A stretch of DNA of 64,000 nt from Roseovarius sp. (GCF_027019125.1 NZ_JALUXE010000034.1:310001-374000), one strand, 5' to 3'; numbered from the stretch's first letter, positions 53,163 through 62,026 are shown. Notes: generated from the sequence alone by a model not told the origin. Program-made: numbers and translations.

Positions 53163-54067
53163 CCCGCCGGCCCGCCCGTGGATGGGGTGAAAACGCCGAT
53201 CTCGACGGCACCCATCAGGGCCTTGTGGATTTCCTGGATGATGCGGATGCGTGGGTTGTCTCGCCGATAGGCCAGCGTCAATTGCCGCACGGGTGCGCCA
53301 TCAGGCAGCGGCACACGGCGCAACGGAAGCGGCTGTACACCCCGCACACATCGCGCAGGCACGATGGACACACCTAGCCCCGCAAGGACCATGCTCGAAA
53401 TCGCTTCTAGCCCCTGTAGCTCCATCGTGACCGACACGGGAATCCCGTGCTCGCGCAGCCAACCGTCGATCAGCCCCCCGACAACAGCATCGCGGCTGAA
53501 CCGGATGAAGGGATGTCGGACCAAAAGTTCGCGCACATCGTCGCCCTCTGTCTCTTGTGGGGCGAGCAGTTCCATAGGTTCTTGTGCGATGTCGGCATGG
53601 TCGATTTCGGGAGGCAAAGGACCTTGGCGCGACAGCACCGCCGCATCAAGCGCGCCCCGCTCGACCTCGGCAATCAGCGCGGTGGTCATCCCGGGCACGA
53701 TGCGCACATGCAACTCCGGATAGCTTTCCTTGAGCAGTCGGACCGACAGAGGTGTCAGCCCCGTGAGTGTCATCGGCACCGCACCAAGAGAGATCTCGCC
53801 ACGAAACCCCTCGTCCCCCAGGACCGATGGCACGATGGCGTCGTAGGCGCGAACGATGTCACGCGCCCGGGCGACCAAGGCGCGCCCTGTCGGTGTCAAC
53901 TCTGGAGACCTGCGTGAGCGGTCAAAGAGCATGACCCCCCATTCTTCCTCAAGGCTGCGCATCTGTTGGCTGACGGCGGCATGGGTGACAAAGACTGCCT
54001 CGGCGGCGGCGCTAAAGGTCTTGTGATCATCTACTGCAATCAGGGTGCGCAAGCGCCGGATTGACAT
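53159..54067 (-). CDS. LysR family transcriptional regulator
   Basis: The 302-residue protein has the N-terminal LysR helix-turn-helix (MSIRRLRTLIAVDDHKTFSA, AAEAVFVTHAAVSQQMRSLE, EWGVMLFDRSRRSPELTPTG) and a periplasmic-binding-protein-like effector domain from about 90. Its gene is divergent from tctC, 145 bases apart, the classic LysR layout. GAGAGAGGCGG precedes its start. It likely controls the tripartite transporter, and perhaps the whole module, by binding between the genes. The inducer would be the transported acid. Confidence 0.9.
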   Translation of the reverse strand: MSIRRLRTLIAVDDHKTFSAAAEAVFVTHAAVSQQMRSLEEEWGVMLFDRSRRSPELTPTGRALVARARDIVRAYDAIVPSVLGDEGFRGEISLGAVPMTLTGLTPLSVRLLKESYPELHVRIVPGMTTALIAEVERGALDAAVLSRQGPLPPEIDHADIAQEPMELLAPQETEGDDVRELLVRHPFIRFSRDAVVGGLIDGWLREHGIPVSVTMELQGLEAISSMVLAGLGVSIVPARCVRGVQPLPLRRVPLPDGAPVRQLTLAYRRDNPRIRIIQEIHKALMGAVEIGVFTPSTGGPAG

Positions 54068-54116
54068 GCTCCGCCTCTCTCGTAAGTTTAACTAATGCAT
54101 CCTGTAACAGAATATT

Positions 54117-54129
54117 GCTTATATTAAGC
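54117..54129. promoter_or_regulatory. 13-bp palindrome between LysR and tctC, candidate operator
   Basis: GCTTATATTAAGC has 5-bp perfect arms around TAT. It lies 50 bases upstream of the LysR start and 84 upstream of tctC, in AT-rich DNA. It fits a LysR-type T-N11-A site loosely. Confidence 0.45.
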
Positions 54130-54212
54130 CTGCCTTAAAGTTACACCTAAAGGCGACGGCGTTGCAATCCGCGAACAAGCCAGCCGCCGACACCACAGAG
54201 GAGGAGGAAAAC

Positions 54213-55190
54213 ATGAAGCTGAGACAGTTGGGCGCGGTTTGCGCCCTGGGGCTTGGCGTGACGGCGACCGCCGCATTGGCCGAATACCCCGAACGCCCCA
54301 TCAACATGGTCATTCCCTATGGCGCGGGCGGTGCGACCGACATTTCGGCCCGCACGATCGCAGAGCCACTGGGTACCGTGGTCGGCAAGCCTTTGGTCAT
54401 GTCGAACATCACTGGGGCAGGGGGCGCCACAGGATCGGTCGCGGTGCAGAATGCCAAGCCAGATGGCTATACCATGCTCTTTGCCCGCGTCGGTTCGCAT
54501 ACCGTCAACCCGGCGATGAAGGCGACGCTGCCTTATACGCTAGACGACTTCCGCTTTGTGACAGTCTATGAAATCAACCCCGTCGCCTGTGCGGTGCGCC
54601 CCGATTCCGGCATTGAGACAATCGAGGATTTGGTCGCACTGACAGAATCTGAAGGCACCAGCTTCAGCTCCTCCGGCGTCGGCTCGATGCTGCATCTCGC
54701 GGCGGTAATGGTGCTGGATGAGTTCGGCGTCGAGAACCCGCTCGACAAGGCGATCCATATCCCGCAAGGCGGCGGTGGCGAGGCGGCAACCGCCGTTCTC
54801 AACGGAACCGTGACATTCATCTGCACCAACACATCCGCCCTTGCCAATTTCGTGGCCAATGGGCAGTTGAAACCGATCCTCGTGACCACAGCAGAACCTG
54901 TACCGGGCTTTGACGCACCAACCGCTGTCGAACTCGGCAAACCGGACCTGACGCAGCTTGTGGGCTGGACAGGCATTGCCGGGCCGGATGATCTTCCTGA
55001 CGATGTAGCCGCAAAGTGGGGCGAGTGGATGGCCGCCGCTGCGGGAGACGAGAAGTTCATCGCACAGATGAGCGCGCTTGGCTCGGTCATCAATGTCATG
55101 AGCCCCGAGGAGGCGAACGCCTTCATTCAAACTCAGTATGAAACCTTTCGTGCGTTGGTCGACAAACTCGGCATGCGCATAGAAGGCTGA
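54213..55190 (+). CDS. tctC: Tripartite tricarboxylate transporter substrate-binding protein
   Basis: The ATG at 54213 sits behind GAGGAGGAAAAC, an ideal ribosome site. The 325-residue protein has a signal peptide (LGAVCALGLGVTATAALA) and the TctC blocks YPERPINMVIPYGAGGATD, NITGAGGATGSVAVQNAKPD and WTGIAGPDDLPDDV. It captures an organic acid such as a di- or tricarboxylate in the periplasm and passes it to TctAB. It is the first gene of tctCBA. A hairpin follows it. Confidence 0.92.
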   Translation: MKLRQLGAVCALGLGVTATAALAEYPERPINMVIPYGAGGATDISARTIAEPLGTVVGKPLVMSNITGAGGATGSVAVQNAKPDGYTMLFARVGSHTVNPAMKATLPYTLDDFRFVTVYEINPVACAVRPDSGIETIEDLVALTESEGTSFSSSGVGSMLHLAAVMVLDEFGVENPLDKAIHIPQGGGGEAATAVLNGTVTFICTNTSALANFVANGQLKPILVTTAEPVPGFDAPTAVELGKPDLTQLVGWTGIAGPDDLPDDVAAKWGEWMAAAAGDEKFIAQMSALGSVINVMSPEEANAFIQTQYETFRALVDKLGMRIEG

Positions 55191-55209
55191 AGACCCTCGC
55201 GAACGCTGG

Positions 55210-55229
55210 CCGGGCACCACGGTGCCCGG
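55210..55229 (+). terminator. Hairpin between tctC and tctB
   Basis: CCGGGCACC (55210-55218) and GGTGCCCGG (55221-55229) are a perfect 9-bp inverted repeat with a 2-base centre. There is no T-run. It probably tunes expression of the binding protein above the permease genes. Confidence 0.6.
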
Positions 55230-55266
55230 TCGCCTGAGGTCCGCAATCTGATCGGGGAGGATCAGG

Positions 55267-55758
55267 GTGAACAAACGTGCAATTCAGGTGCAACTGGGCA
55301 TCGGCGCCTGTGCGGCTTGTCTTTTCCTGATCTTATACGCCATTCCCTATTGGATCTCTGCTCCAAGCAATATCCGGAACATCGTGTTGTCGCCCCGCTT
55401 CTGGCCCTATGCCATCGCCGGACTGACGGGGTTGGTCGGGCTCGGAATGCTGTTTGCGAACCGCAAGCCGGATGTGGATGACGCGCCCGTCAATGACCCG
55501 ATCCAAGACCCGCAGGCGGGGTTGATCCGGCTGGCAGGCATGGCGGTATTGATGACCGTCACCTTCTGGCTCTTGCCCCGGATCGGCATGGTCTGGACCA
55601 CGATGCTGGCCTTTGCGTCGCTCGCTTTTCTGGTCAAGACGCGTCATCCCAAGACCGCGTTGATCTGTGCCGTGACTGTTCCCCTCCTGCTCTATGCCTT
55701 CTTTGCTCATGTTGCGGGCGTCGCCATTCCGCAGGGTGAATTTGTGAGGCTGCCATGA
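55267..55758 (+). CDS. tctB: Tripartite tricarboxylate transporter small permease TctB
   Basis: The 163-residue protein has four hydrophobic segments (IGACAACLFLILYAIPYWIS, WPYAIAGLTGLVGLGMLFAN, GMAVLMTVTFWLLPRIG, ALICAVTVPLLLYAFFAHVA), the TctB pattern. It starts at a GTG behind GGGGAGGATCAG. It associates with TctA in the inner membrane and overlaps tctA by 4 bases (ATGA). Confidence 0.88.
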   Translation: MNKRAIQVQLGIGACAACLFLILYAIPYWISAPSNIRNIVLSPRFWPYAIAGLTGLVGLGMLFANRKPDVDDAPVNDPIQDPQAGLIRLAGMAVLMTVTFWLLPRIGMVWTTMLAFASLAFLVKTRHPKTALICAVTVPLLLYAFFAHVAGVAIPQGEFVRLP

Positions 55759-57245
55759 GTGTGATTGACAGCATCATGGCCGGTCTCGCGCTGGTCGGAA
55801 ACGTCGAGGCGATTGTGTCCTTGGCGATAGGTATCGTGATCGGCGTGATCGGTGGGGCAATTCCCGGGATTTCGGCGACAATGGCGGTGGCTCTGACGCT
55901 GCCCTTTACCTTTCCGATGCAGCCGATCAATGGAATTCTCTTGCTTTTGGGTGTCTACAAGGGCGGCATATTCGGCGGCTCAATCCCGGCCATTCTGATC
56001 AAGACACCGGGCACGCCCGCCTCATCCGCCACAGTTCTGGACGGGCATCCGATGGCCGCACGCGGCGAGGCGGGGCGCGCGCTTGGCATGGCGCTCTGGG
56101 CCTCCTGCACGGCGGATCTGATCTCGAACCTTGCGCTGATCCTTTTCGCGGGCTGGCTGGCGTCTTTTGCGCTCAGCTTTGGGCCGCCTGAATTTTTTGC
56201 GCTCATTCTGTTCTCGCTCACGATCATCGCGGGCGTGTCGGGCGAAAGCCTTTTGCGCGGTGCTCTCGCGGCGCTTCTGGGGCTGCTCTTGGCAACCATC
56301 GGGCTTGATCTTGTCTATGGCACCAATCGCTTCACCTTTGGCGATCCCAACCTGATGGGAGGTCTGAATTTCATCGCCGTGCTGATCGGACTCTTTGCCA
56401 TCCCCGAGGTCATAAACATGGTTTGGAATCCCACCGGTCATATCGGCAAGGTGCAGGCCCTGGGCGGTAAATGGGTCACCTTCGCCGAGTATAAGCGCTG
56501 TTTTCGCTCCATCGTGCGTGGCAGTTTCATCGGGGTCTTCCTGGGCGCGATCCCCGGTATCGGCGCGGCCCCTGCGGCGTTTCTGAGCTATTCCGAAGCC
56601 CGCCGCAAATCCCCCAACAAGGCCAATTTCGGCAAGGGCGAGATCGAGGGCGTCGCCGCCTCGGAGGCAGGCAATAACGGCGTGGCGGGTGCCACTCTGA
56701 TCCCGCTTCTGGCCTTGGGCGTGCCCGGCGACGTGATCACGGCCATCATCATCGGGGCCTTCATGGTGCATGGATTGCAACCGGGGCCGATGATGTTCGT
56801 GATGAACGTCGACATAATATACGGCCTCTTCATCGGCCTTATCTTTTCCTCTGGCTTGCTCTTGATCGTGGGCGGCCTGGCCATTCGCGGCTTCAAGCCC
56901 GTGGCTGATATTCCCAAGCGTATTCTGATGCCGATCGTCCTTGTGCTCTGCATCTATGGGGTGTTCGCGGTGAACAACAACATCTTTGACGTCGGCGTTA
57001 TGTTCGTGATGGGTTGGGTCGGGTTCTTCATGTCCCGCTATCATATTCCCGCCGCCCCCTTCCTGATCGCCTTCATTCTGGGGCCCCTGCTCGAGGATAA
57101 TTTCCGCAAATCCATGCTGATGTCTGGCGGATCGCCCGATGTGCTGTTGCGGGGGCCAATCACATGGTTCTTCTGGGCCTTGACCCTGATCGCGGTCGTT
57201 GCGATTGCGCGAGGCACACTTGACAAGGCGCGGGACAAGGGCTGA
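55755..57245 (+). CDS. tctA: Tripartite tricarboxylate transporter large permease TctA
   Basis: The 496-residue protein has about a dozen hydrophobic segments. It contains the TctA signatures GVIGGAIPGISATMAVALTL, KGGIFGGSIPAILIKTPGTP and GVFLGAIPGIGAAPAAFLSY. It is the main channel of the transporter. No further transporter gene follows; the sulfur genes begin 170 bases later. Confidence 0.93.
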   Translation: MSVIDSIMAGLALVGNVEAIVSLAIGIVIGVIGGAIPGISATMAVALTLPFTFPMQPINGILLLLGVYKGGIFGGSIPAILIKTPGTPASSATVLDGHPMAARGEAGRALGMALWASCTADLISNLALILFAGWLASFALSFGPPEFFALILFSLTIIAGVSGESLLRGALAALLGLLLATIGLDLVYGTNRFTFGDPNLMGGLNFIAVLIGLFAIPEVINMVWNPTGHIGKVQALGGKWVTFAEYKRCFRSIVRGSFIGVFLGAIPGIGAAPAAFLSYSEARRKSPNKANFGKGEIEGVAASEAGNNGVAGATLIPLLALGVPGDVITAIIIGAFMVHGLQPGPMMFVMNVDIIYGLFIGLIFSSGLLLIVGGLAIRGFKPVADIPKRILMPIVLVLCIYGVFAVNNNIFDVGVMFVMGWVGFFMSRYHIPAAPFLIAFILGPLLEDNFRKSMLMSGGSPDVLLRGPITWFFWALTLIAVVAIARGTLDKARDKG

Positions 57246-57344
57246 ACTCGTGTGGCATACGACCATCTCGTGTTGGTTTGCCGCGTGATAAGATTTTCGT
57301 GACAGGCCCTGCTGGGGGCTAGGAAAACACGGCTTCCCTTCATA

Positions 57345-57356
57345 TATTCAAGAATA
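57345..57356. promoter_or_regulatory. Inverted repeat upstream of pmpA, candidate SqrR/BigR-type operator
   Basis: TATTC (57345-57349) and GAATA (57352-57356) are perfect arms around AA, in AT-rich DNA 59 bases before pmpA. Regulators of the BigR/SqrR family bind AT-rich ATTC/GAAT inverted sites, and such a regulator is encoded nearby (soxR). Confidence 0.45.
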
Positions 57357-57414
57357 AAGATATAATCGTTGGCCACCCCTGACGAGCTTTTGCCATGGCG
57401 AGAGAGGAAGAAGA

Positions 57415-57855
57415 ATGACCGGAGCCGAAACTGAATTTACCCCGCTTATGTCATTCGCGGGCGGTGTGCTGATCGGCTTGTCAGCCGTGTTGCTGATGTT
57501 TCTCCAAGGTCGGATCATGGGGGCCACCGGCATTTTGTCAGGGTTGATTACAGGCGGTGTGCCGGGCGACAAGAGCTGGCGTGCGGCGATGGTCGTGGGC
57601 ATGATTGCCGGACCGCTTGTGGTTCTGGCGCTGACCGGACAAATGCCAGAGGTCGAGGTACCGATAAGCCTGCCGATGATCGTGATCGGCGGATTCATCG
57701 TGGGTATCGGTGTGACATTCGGCTCTGGCTGCACGTCGGGGCACGGGGTTTGCGGCCTTGCACGGCTATCGCCCCGATCCTTCGTGGCCACATTGACCTT
57801 CATGGTGGTGGCCTTTTCCACGGTTTATGTCATTCGTCACGTGATCGGAGTCTGA
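57415..57855 (+). CDS. pmpA: YeeE/YedE half-transporter PmpA
   Basis: The 146-residue membrane protein has about four hydrophobic segments. It includes GVLIGLSAVLLMFLQGRIMG and GIGVTFGSGCTSGHGVCGL, where the Cys-containing SGCTSGHG block is the hallmark of sulfur-compound importers of this family. It is half of a full YeeE protein, with pmpB providing the other half 3 bases downstream. It begins the pmpAB-dioxygenase-sulP run. Confidence 0.87.
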   Translation: MTGAETEFTPLMSFAGGVLIGLSAVLLMFLQGRIMGATGILSGLITGGVPGDKSWRAAMVVGMIAGPLVVLALTGQMPEVEVPISLPMIVIGGFIVGIGVTFGSGCTSGHGVCGLARLSPRSFVATLTFMVVAFSTVYVIRHVIGV

Positions 57856-57858
57856 GCC

Positions 57859-58293
57859 ATGCGTATCCTGTCAGCGCTGCTTGTCGGCCTTGTCTTTGGC
57901 GTGGGAATTGCCATCTCTGGCATGATCAACCCGGCCAAGGTGCTTAATTTCTTCGACATTGCCGGGACATGGGATCCGAGCCTGATTTTTGTCATGGGCG
58001 GTGCGTTGTTGACCACCTTCATCGGCTATCGGCTTGTTCTCAAACGCCCCGGTCCGATTGTCGAGGCAGAGTTCAAGCTGCCCACCAACCGGGTCATTGA
58101 CGCGCGCCTGATCGGGGGATCGGCGGTTTTTGGTCTTGGCTGGGGCATCGCGGGATTTTGCCCCGGTGCAGCAGTCCCGGCCCTTGGCTCGGGCAGATAC
58201 GAGGTTGTGGCCTTTGTCGCAGCACTCTTGGCCGGGCTTTGGGTGGCCAAGACGATACAGACGAAACAAGCGGATAAAAGGGTCACGGCGTGA
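57859..58293 (+). CDS. pmpB: YeeE/YedE half-transporter PmpB
   Basis: The 144-residue protein has about four hydrophobic segments: SALLVGLVFGVGIAISGMIN, LIFVMGGALLTTFIGYRLVL, and GLGWGIAGFCPGAAVPALGS with the second Cys-containing block GFCPGAA. With PmpA it forms a whole transporter, probably for thiosulfate or another sulfur species. It overlaps the persulfide dioxygenase gene. Confidence 0.87.
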   Translation: MRILSALLVGLVFGVGIAISGMINPAKVLNFFDIAGTWDPSLIFVMGGALLTTFIGYRLVLKRPGPIVEAEFKLPTNRVIDARLIGGSAVFGLGWGIAGFCPGAAVPALGSGRYEVVAFVAALLAGLWVAKTIQTKQADKRVTA

Positions 58294-59174
58294 TGGACTA
58301 TCCCGTGAACATGGGCGTGACGCCCGTAGTCAAGGCGTTCTTCGACGAGGCCACGAATACCATCAGCTACGTGGTCAAGGATCCCGACTCGTCCGCCTGT
58401 GCGGTGGTTGACAGCGTGATGGATATCGACATGGCGGCCGGGCGGATCACCTATACCCATGCCGATGCCATGATCGCTTATATTCTGGACCTCGGCCTCA
58501 GGCTCGACTGGATCATCGAGACCCATGTCCACGCCGATCACCTCTCGGCGGCGCCCTATATTCAGCAGAAACTGGGTGGCAAGATCGGGATTGGCGAGAA
58601 GATCCTCGTCGTGCAGGAAACCTTTGGCAAGATATTCAACGAAGGCACCGAATTTCAGCGCGACGGTAGCCAGTTCGATGCGCTGTTCAAAGATGGTGAC
58701 ACCTACAAGGTCGGGCAGATGACCTGCTTTGCCATGCACACGCCCGGCCATACGCCCGCCTGCATGGTTCATGTGATGGGCGATGCGGCCTTTGTCGGCG
58801 ATACGCTCTTCATGCCGGATGGCGGTTCGGCGCGCGCGGATTTTCCCGGCGGTGATGCCGGCGAACTCTATGACAGCATCCAGAAGGTGCTGCGCCTGCC
58901 TGATGATATGCGCCTCTTCATGTGCCATGATTACGGCCCCAACGGCCGCGACATTCAGTGGGAGACCAGTGTAGGGGCGGAGAAGGCGTATAATATCCAC
59001 GTCGGTGGCGGGAAAACCCGCGAGGAATTCGTGAAGTTCCGCACAGAGCGTGACGCGCAGCTTGCCATGCCACGGCTGATCCTGCCCTCTTTGCAGGTCA
59101 ACATGCGCGCAGGCGAAGTTCCCCGCGACAGCGATGGCAACCCGATGCTGAAATTGCCGGTCAACCGACTCTGA
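58293..59174 (+). CDS. Persulfide dioxygenase-like metallo-beta-lactamase protein (Blh/ETHE1)
   Basis: The 293-residue protein (start ATG at 58293, overlapping the pmpB stop; a GTG at 58290 would add one residue) is of the MBL fold. The metal-binding motif is ETHVHADHLSAAPYIQQKLG (HxHxDH), with HTPGHTPACMVHVMGDAAFV and the end GRDIQWET. It oxidises glutathione persulfide to sulfite in sulfide detoxification. Neighbours pmpAB and sulP and a SqrR-like regulator are the usual Blh setting. Confidence 0.9.
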   Translation: MDYPVNMGVTPVVKAFFDEATNTISYVVKDPDSSACAVVDSVMDIDMAAGRITYTHADAMIAYILDLGLRLDWIIETHVHADHLSAAPYIQQKLGGKIGIGEKILVVQETFGKIFNEGTEFQRDGSQFDALFKDGDTYKVGQMTCFAMHTPGHTPACMVHVMGDAAFVGDTLFMPDGGSARADFPGGDAGELYDSIQKVLRLPDDMRLFMCHDYGPNGRDIQWETSVGAEKAYNIHVGGGKTREEFVKFRTERDAQLAMPRLILPSLQVNMRAGEVPRDSDGNPMLKLPVNRL

Positions 59175-59207
59175 TCAAACGCTTGGATAGGGCAGGGAAC
59201 GGCCGAA

Positions 59208-60962
59208 ATGAACCTGAGCCGACTCGGTCGCTTCCTGCCCATTCTGAACTGGGGTCGGCAGTATACGCGGAACACGCTGACCGACGATGCTCTGGCAGCG
59301 GTGATCGTGACGATCATGCTGATTCCGCAATCTCTGGCCTATGCGCTTCTTGCTGGTTTGCCACCAGAGGCGGGGCTATACGCCTCGATCCTTCCGATCG
59401 TTCTCTATGCGATCTTTGGCACCAGCCGTGCCTTGGCCGTGGGGCCGGTGGCGGTGGTGTCGCTGATGACGGCGGCAGCGATTGGCGATGTGGCCGAGGC
59501 GGGCACAGCGGGCTATGCGGTGGCGGCTCTAACCCTCGCGGGTTTGTCGGGCCTTATCCTGCTTGCAATGGGCATGCTGCGCCTTGGCTTTCTGGCGAAC
59601 TTCCTGTCGCATCCGGTGATTGCAGGTTTCATCACCGCCAGCGGTATACTGATCGCCGTCAGTCAGTTGAAACATCTCCTTGGCGTCCCGGCCAGCGGCG
59701 GAACTTTGCCAGAGATGCTCTGGTCGCTGCTGCAGCATTTGGGCGGTATCAGCAATTTCACCCTGTTTATTGGCATGGCTTCCGCCGCTTTTCTATTCTG
59801 GGTGCGTCATGGCCTGAAACCCTTGCTGGTGCGGTGCGGGCTGGGTCCACGCGCCGCGGATATGGGGGCCAAGGCAGGGCCAGTGATCGCTGTGGCCGTG
59901 AGCACCATTATCGTCTGGCGCTTCGAGCTTGATCAGCATGGTGTGGCCGTCGTCGGGGATGTGCCACGAGGCTTGCCGCCCCTGACACTTCCGTCCTTTT
60001 CTCCGGGCCTGATCGGTGCTCTCTTTGTGCCCGCGCTGCTGATTTCGGCGATCGACTTTGTTGAATCCATGTCAGTTGCGCAGACGCTGGCGGCCAAGAA
60101 ACGCGAGCGGATCGACCCGGATCAAGAGTTGATCGGTCTGGGGGCTGCCAATATCGGCGCGGCCTTTACCGGCGGCTATCCCGTCACCGGCGGATTTGCC
60201 CGGTCTGTTGTGAACTATGACGCAGGCGCGGCAACGCCCGCCGCGGGCGCCTTTACCGCCGCTGGATTGGCCATCGCCGCGATGTTCCTCACTCCGCTGA
60301 TCTATTTTTTGCCCATTGCCACGCTGGCGGCCACAATTATCGTGGCCGTGCTCAGCCTCGTTGATCTTGCGATCCTCCGCAGCAGTTGGACCTATTCAAA
60401 GGCAGATTTTGCCGCCGTGGCGGGTACCATCCTTCTGACCCTCGGTTTCGGGGTCGAAACCGGAGTTTCTGCCGGCGTTATCCTTTCCATCGGCCTGCAT
60501 CTCTATCGCAGTTCCCGGCCTCATATTGCCGAAGTGGGCCTTGTTCCCGGCACCCAGCATTTCCGTAATATCCTGCGCCATCAGGTCCTGACCGATCCTG
60601 CGGTCGTGACCTTTCGACCCGATCAAAGCCTCTACTTTGCCAATGCCCGTTTTGTTGAGGATCACGTCTTTGCGCGCGTGCACTCCGGGGGGCCGGTGCG
60701 CGATGTGGTTCTCATGTGCTCTGCCATCAACGAGATCGACCTGAGCGCGGTCGAAACACTGGAAGAGATCAACAATCGGCTCAAGGAGATGGGCATCCGC
60801 CTGCATCTGTCAGAGGTCAAGGGACCAGTAATGGACCGGCTTTGCCGCGCGCATTTCCTGAGCGACCTCACCGGCCAGGTGTTCCAAGCGCAATACGATG
60901 CCTTTACGGCCCTCAGCCCCGATACGGTGGCAAGCGATCAGGCAAAGCCGGTGATGAGCTGA
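59208..60962 (+). CDS. SulP family anion transporter with STAS domain
   Basis: The 584-residue protein has about ten or more hydrophobic segments in its first 430 residues. These include VTIMLIPQSLAYALLAGLPP, GLYASILPIVLYAIFGTSR and GGYPVTGGFARSVVNYDAGA, the SulP signature blocks. The STAS domain follows (about 450-570: LYFANARFVEDHVFARVHSG, SAINEIDLSAVETLEEINNR). It probably carries sulfate or bicarbonate; export or import of the sulfite/sulfate made by the dioxygenase is likely given its neighbours. Its end overlaps the convergent soxT by 25 bases. Confidence 0.9.
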   Translation: MNLSRLGRFLPILNWGRQYTRNTLTDDALAAVIVTIMLIPQSLAYALLAGLPPEAGLYASILPIVLYAIFGTSRALAVGPVAVVSLMTAAAIGDVAEAGTAGYAVAALTLAGLSGLILLAMGMLRLGFLANFLSHPVIAGFITASGILIAVSQLKHLLGVPASGGTLPEMLWSLLQHLGGISNFTLFIGMASAAFLFWVRHGLKPLLVRCGLGPRAADMGAKAGPVIAVAVSTIIVWRFELDQHGVAVVGDVPRGLPPLTLPSFSPGLIGALFVPALLISAIDFVESMSVAQTLAAKKRERIDPDQELIGLGAANIGAAFTGGYPVTGGFARSVVNYDAGAATPAAGAFTAAGLAIAAMFLTPLIYFLPIATLAATIIVAVLSLVDLAILRSSWTYSKADFAAVAGTILLTLGFGVETGVSAGVILSIGLHLYRSSRPHIAEVGLVPGTQHFRNILRHQVLTDPAVVTFRPDQSLYFANARFVEDHVFARVHSGGPVRDVVLMCSAINEIDLSAVETLEEINNRLKEMGIRLHLSEVKGPVMDRLCRAHFLSDLTGQVFQAQYDAFTALSPDTVASDQAKPVMS

Positions 60963-61984
60963 CGCAAGCCAATCGCGGCACCCACAAAGATCGCGGCAAA
61001 GGTAACGGGCGCGCTGAAAGACAGCACGGAAAAGGCGGAAATTCCCTGACCGACGGTGCAACCAAAGGCCAGCACCGCGCCAAAGCCCATGCAGACCGCG
61101 CCCAACATCTGCCGCCGCAATTCCCGCGGATCCTCGCAGGCTTCCCACCGGAAATGGCCTTTGATCAGGCTGCCGCAAAATGCACCGGCTAACACACCAA
61201 AAACGGATGCCACGCCAAAGCTGAGGCCGCCACCGCTTGCCGTCATCAAAAAGATGATCGTTTCCCCGAGAGGCGCAGAGAAAGTATGCGTCTGCACCGG
61301 CTGCGGAATAAAGCCATGCGTGGCAACCCAGGAAGTGCCGAACCAACCAGACGTGATCGCAAGTCCAACCGCCGCCCCCCAAAAGACCGCACGGCGGTTC
61401 TGCAGAAAGTTGCGCGAGGCAAGCGCCGCAAAGCAGATCAGCGCTGAAATTGCCGCTCCCACCCAGACCATCGGTAATCCGGTGAGCGATCCAAGAACCT
61501 GCGCATAGGACTGGTTTTCGAACGCGGGGCTTGTTGCCTCTGTCGCGAGGATACGCAATCTCGCAAAGGGGCCCGACATCATCACATAGGCCGATATTCC
61601 CATCACAAGAACGATCACGAACGCTCTTAGATCGCCGCCGCCAAATCGGGCAAGCGCGCCAAATCCACAATTCCCGGCAAGCGACATGCCATAGCCAAAG
61701 AGAAGCCCGCCCGAGACACTGGCCAGCGGCGACCATGGCGTGATCCAATAGGCATTGCTGGAAATATCGAACAGGTCGAACCCTGCCAGACCAAAGGCCG
61801 TGATCCCGGCAACCCCGATGGCCAATCCCCACATCCGCAAACGCGTATCGCTCTGCTGATAAAGCAGATCCTCGATCGCGCCCAGAGTGCAGAACCGCCC
61901 CACGCGCGCCGCGAGCCCAAGGACCATGCCGCCGGCAAAACCAAAGAACAGGATGATCATGGGTTCAGGGATGCCGCCGGGCAT
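60938..61984 (-). CDS. soxT: YeeE/YedE family sulfur transporter, SoxT-like
   Basis: The 348-residue membrane protein has about ten hydrophobic segments. Two Cys-containing blocks (SLAGNCGFGALARFGGGD and LAFGCTVGQGISAFSVLSFS) match the two halves that PmpA and PmpB provide separately. The N-terminus is MPGGIPEPMIILFFGFAGG. GGAGGAGC precedes its start. It lies downstream of soxR by 42 bases, the usual soxT place in sox clusters, and would import thiosulfate or another sulfur donor. Confidence 0.85.
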   Translation of the reverse strand: MPGGIPEPMIILFFGFAGGMVLGLAARVGRFCTLGAIEDLLYQQSDTRLRMWGLAIGVAGITAFGLAGFDLFDISSNAYWITPWSPLASVSGGLLFGYGMSLAGNCGFGALARFGGGDLRAFVIVLVMGISAYVMMSGPFARLRILATEATSPAFENQSYAQVLGSLTGLPMVWVGAAISALICFAALASRNFLQNRRAVFWGAAVGLAITSGWFGTSWVATHGFIPQPVQTHTFSAPLGETIIFLMTASGGGLSFGVASVFGVLAGAFCGSLIKGHFRWEACEDPRELRRQMLGAVCMGFGAVLAFGCTVGQGISAFSVLSFSAPVTFAAIFVGAAIGLRQLITGFA

Positions 61985-62026
61985 GATGCTCCTCCGTTTG
62001 ACGCTGGCAAGGTCGCGCTGCGTGGA

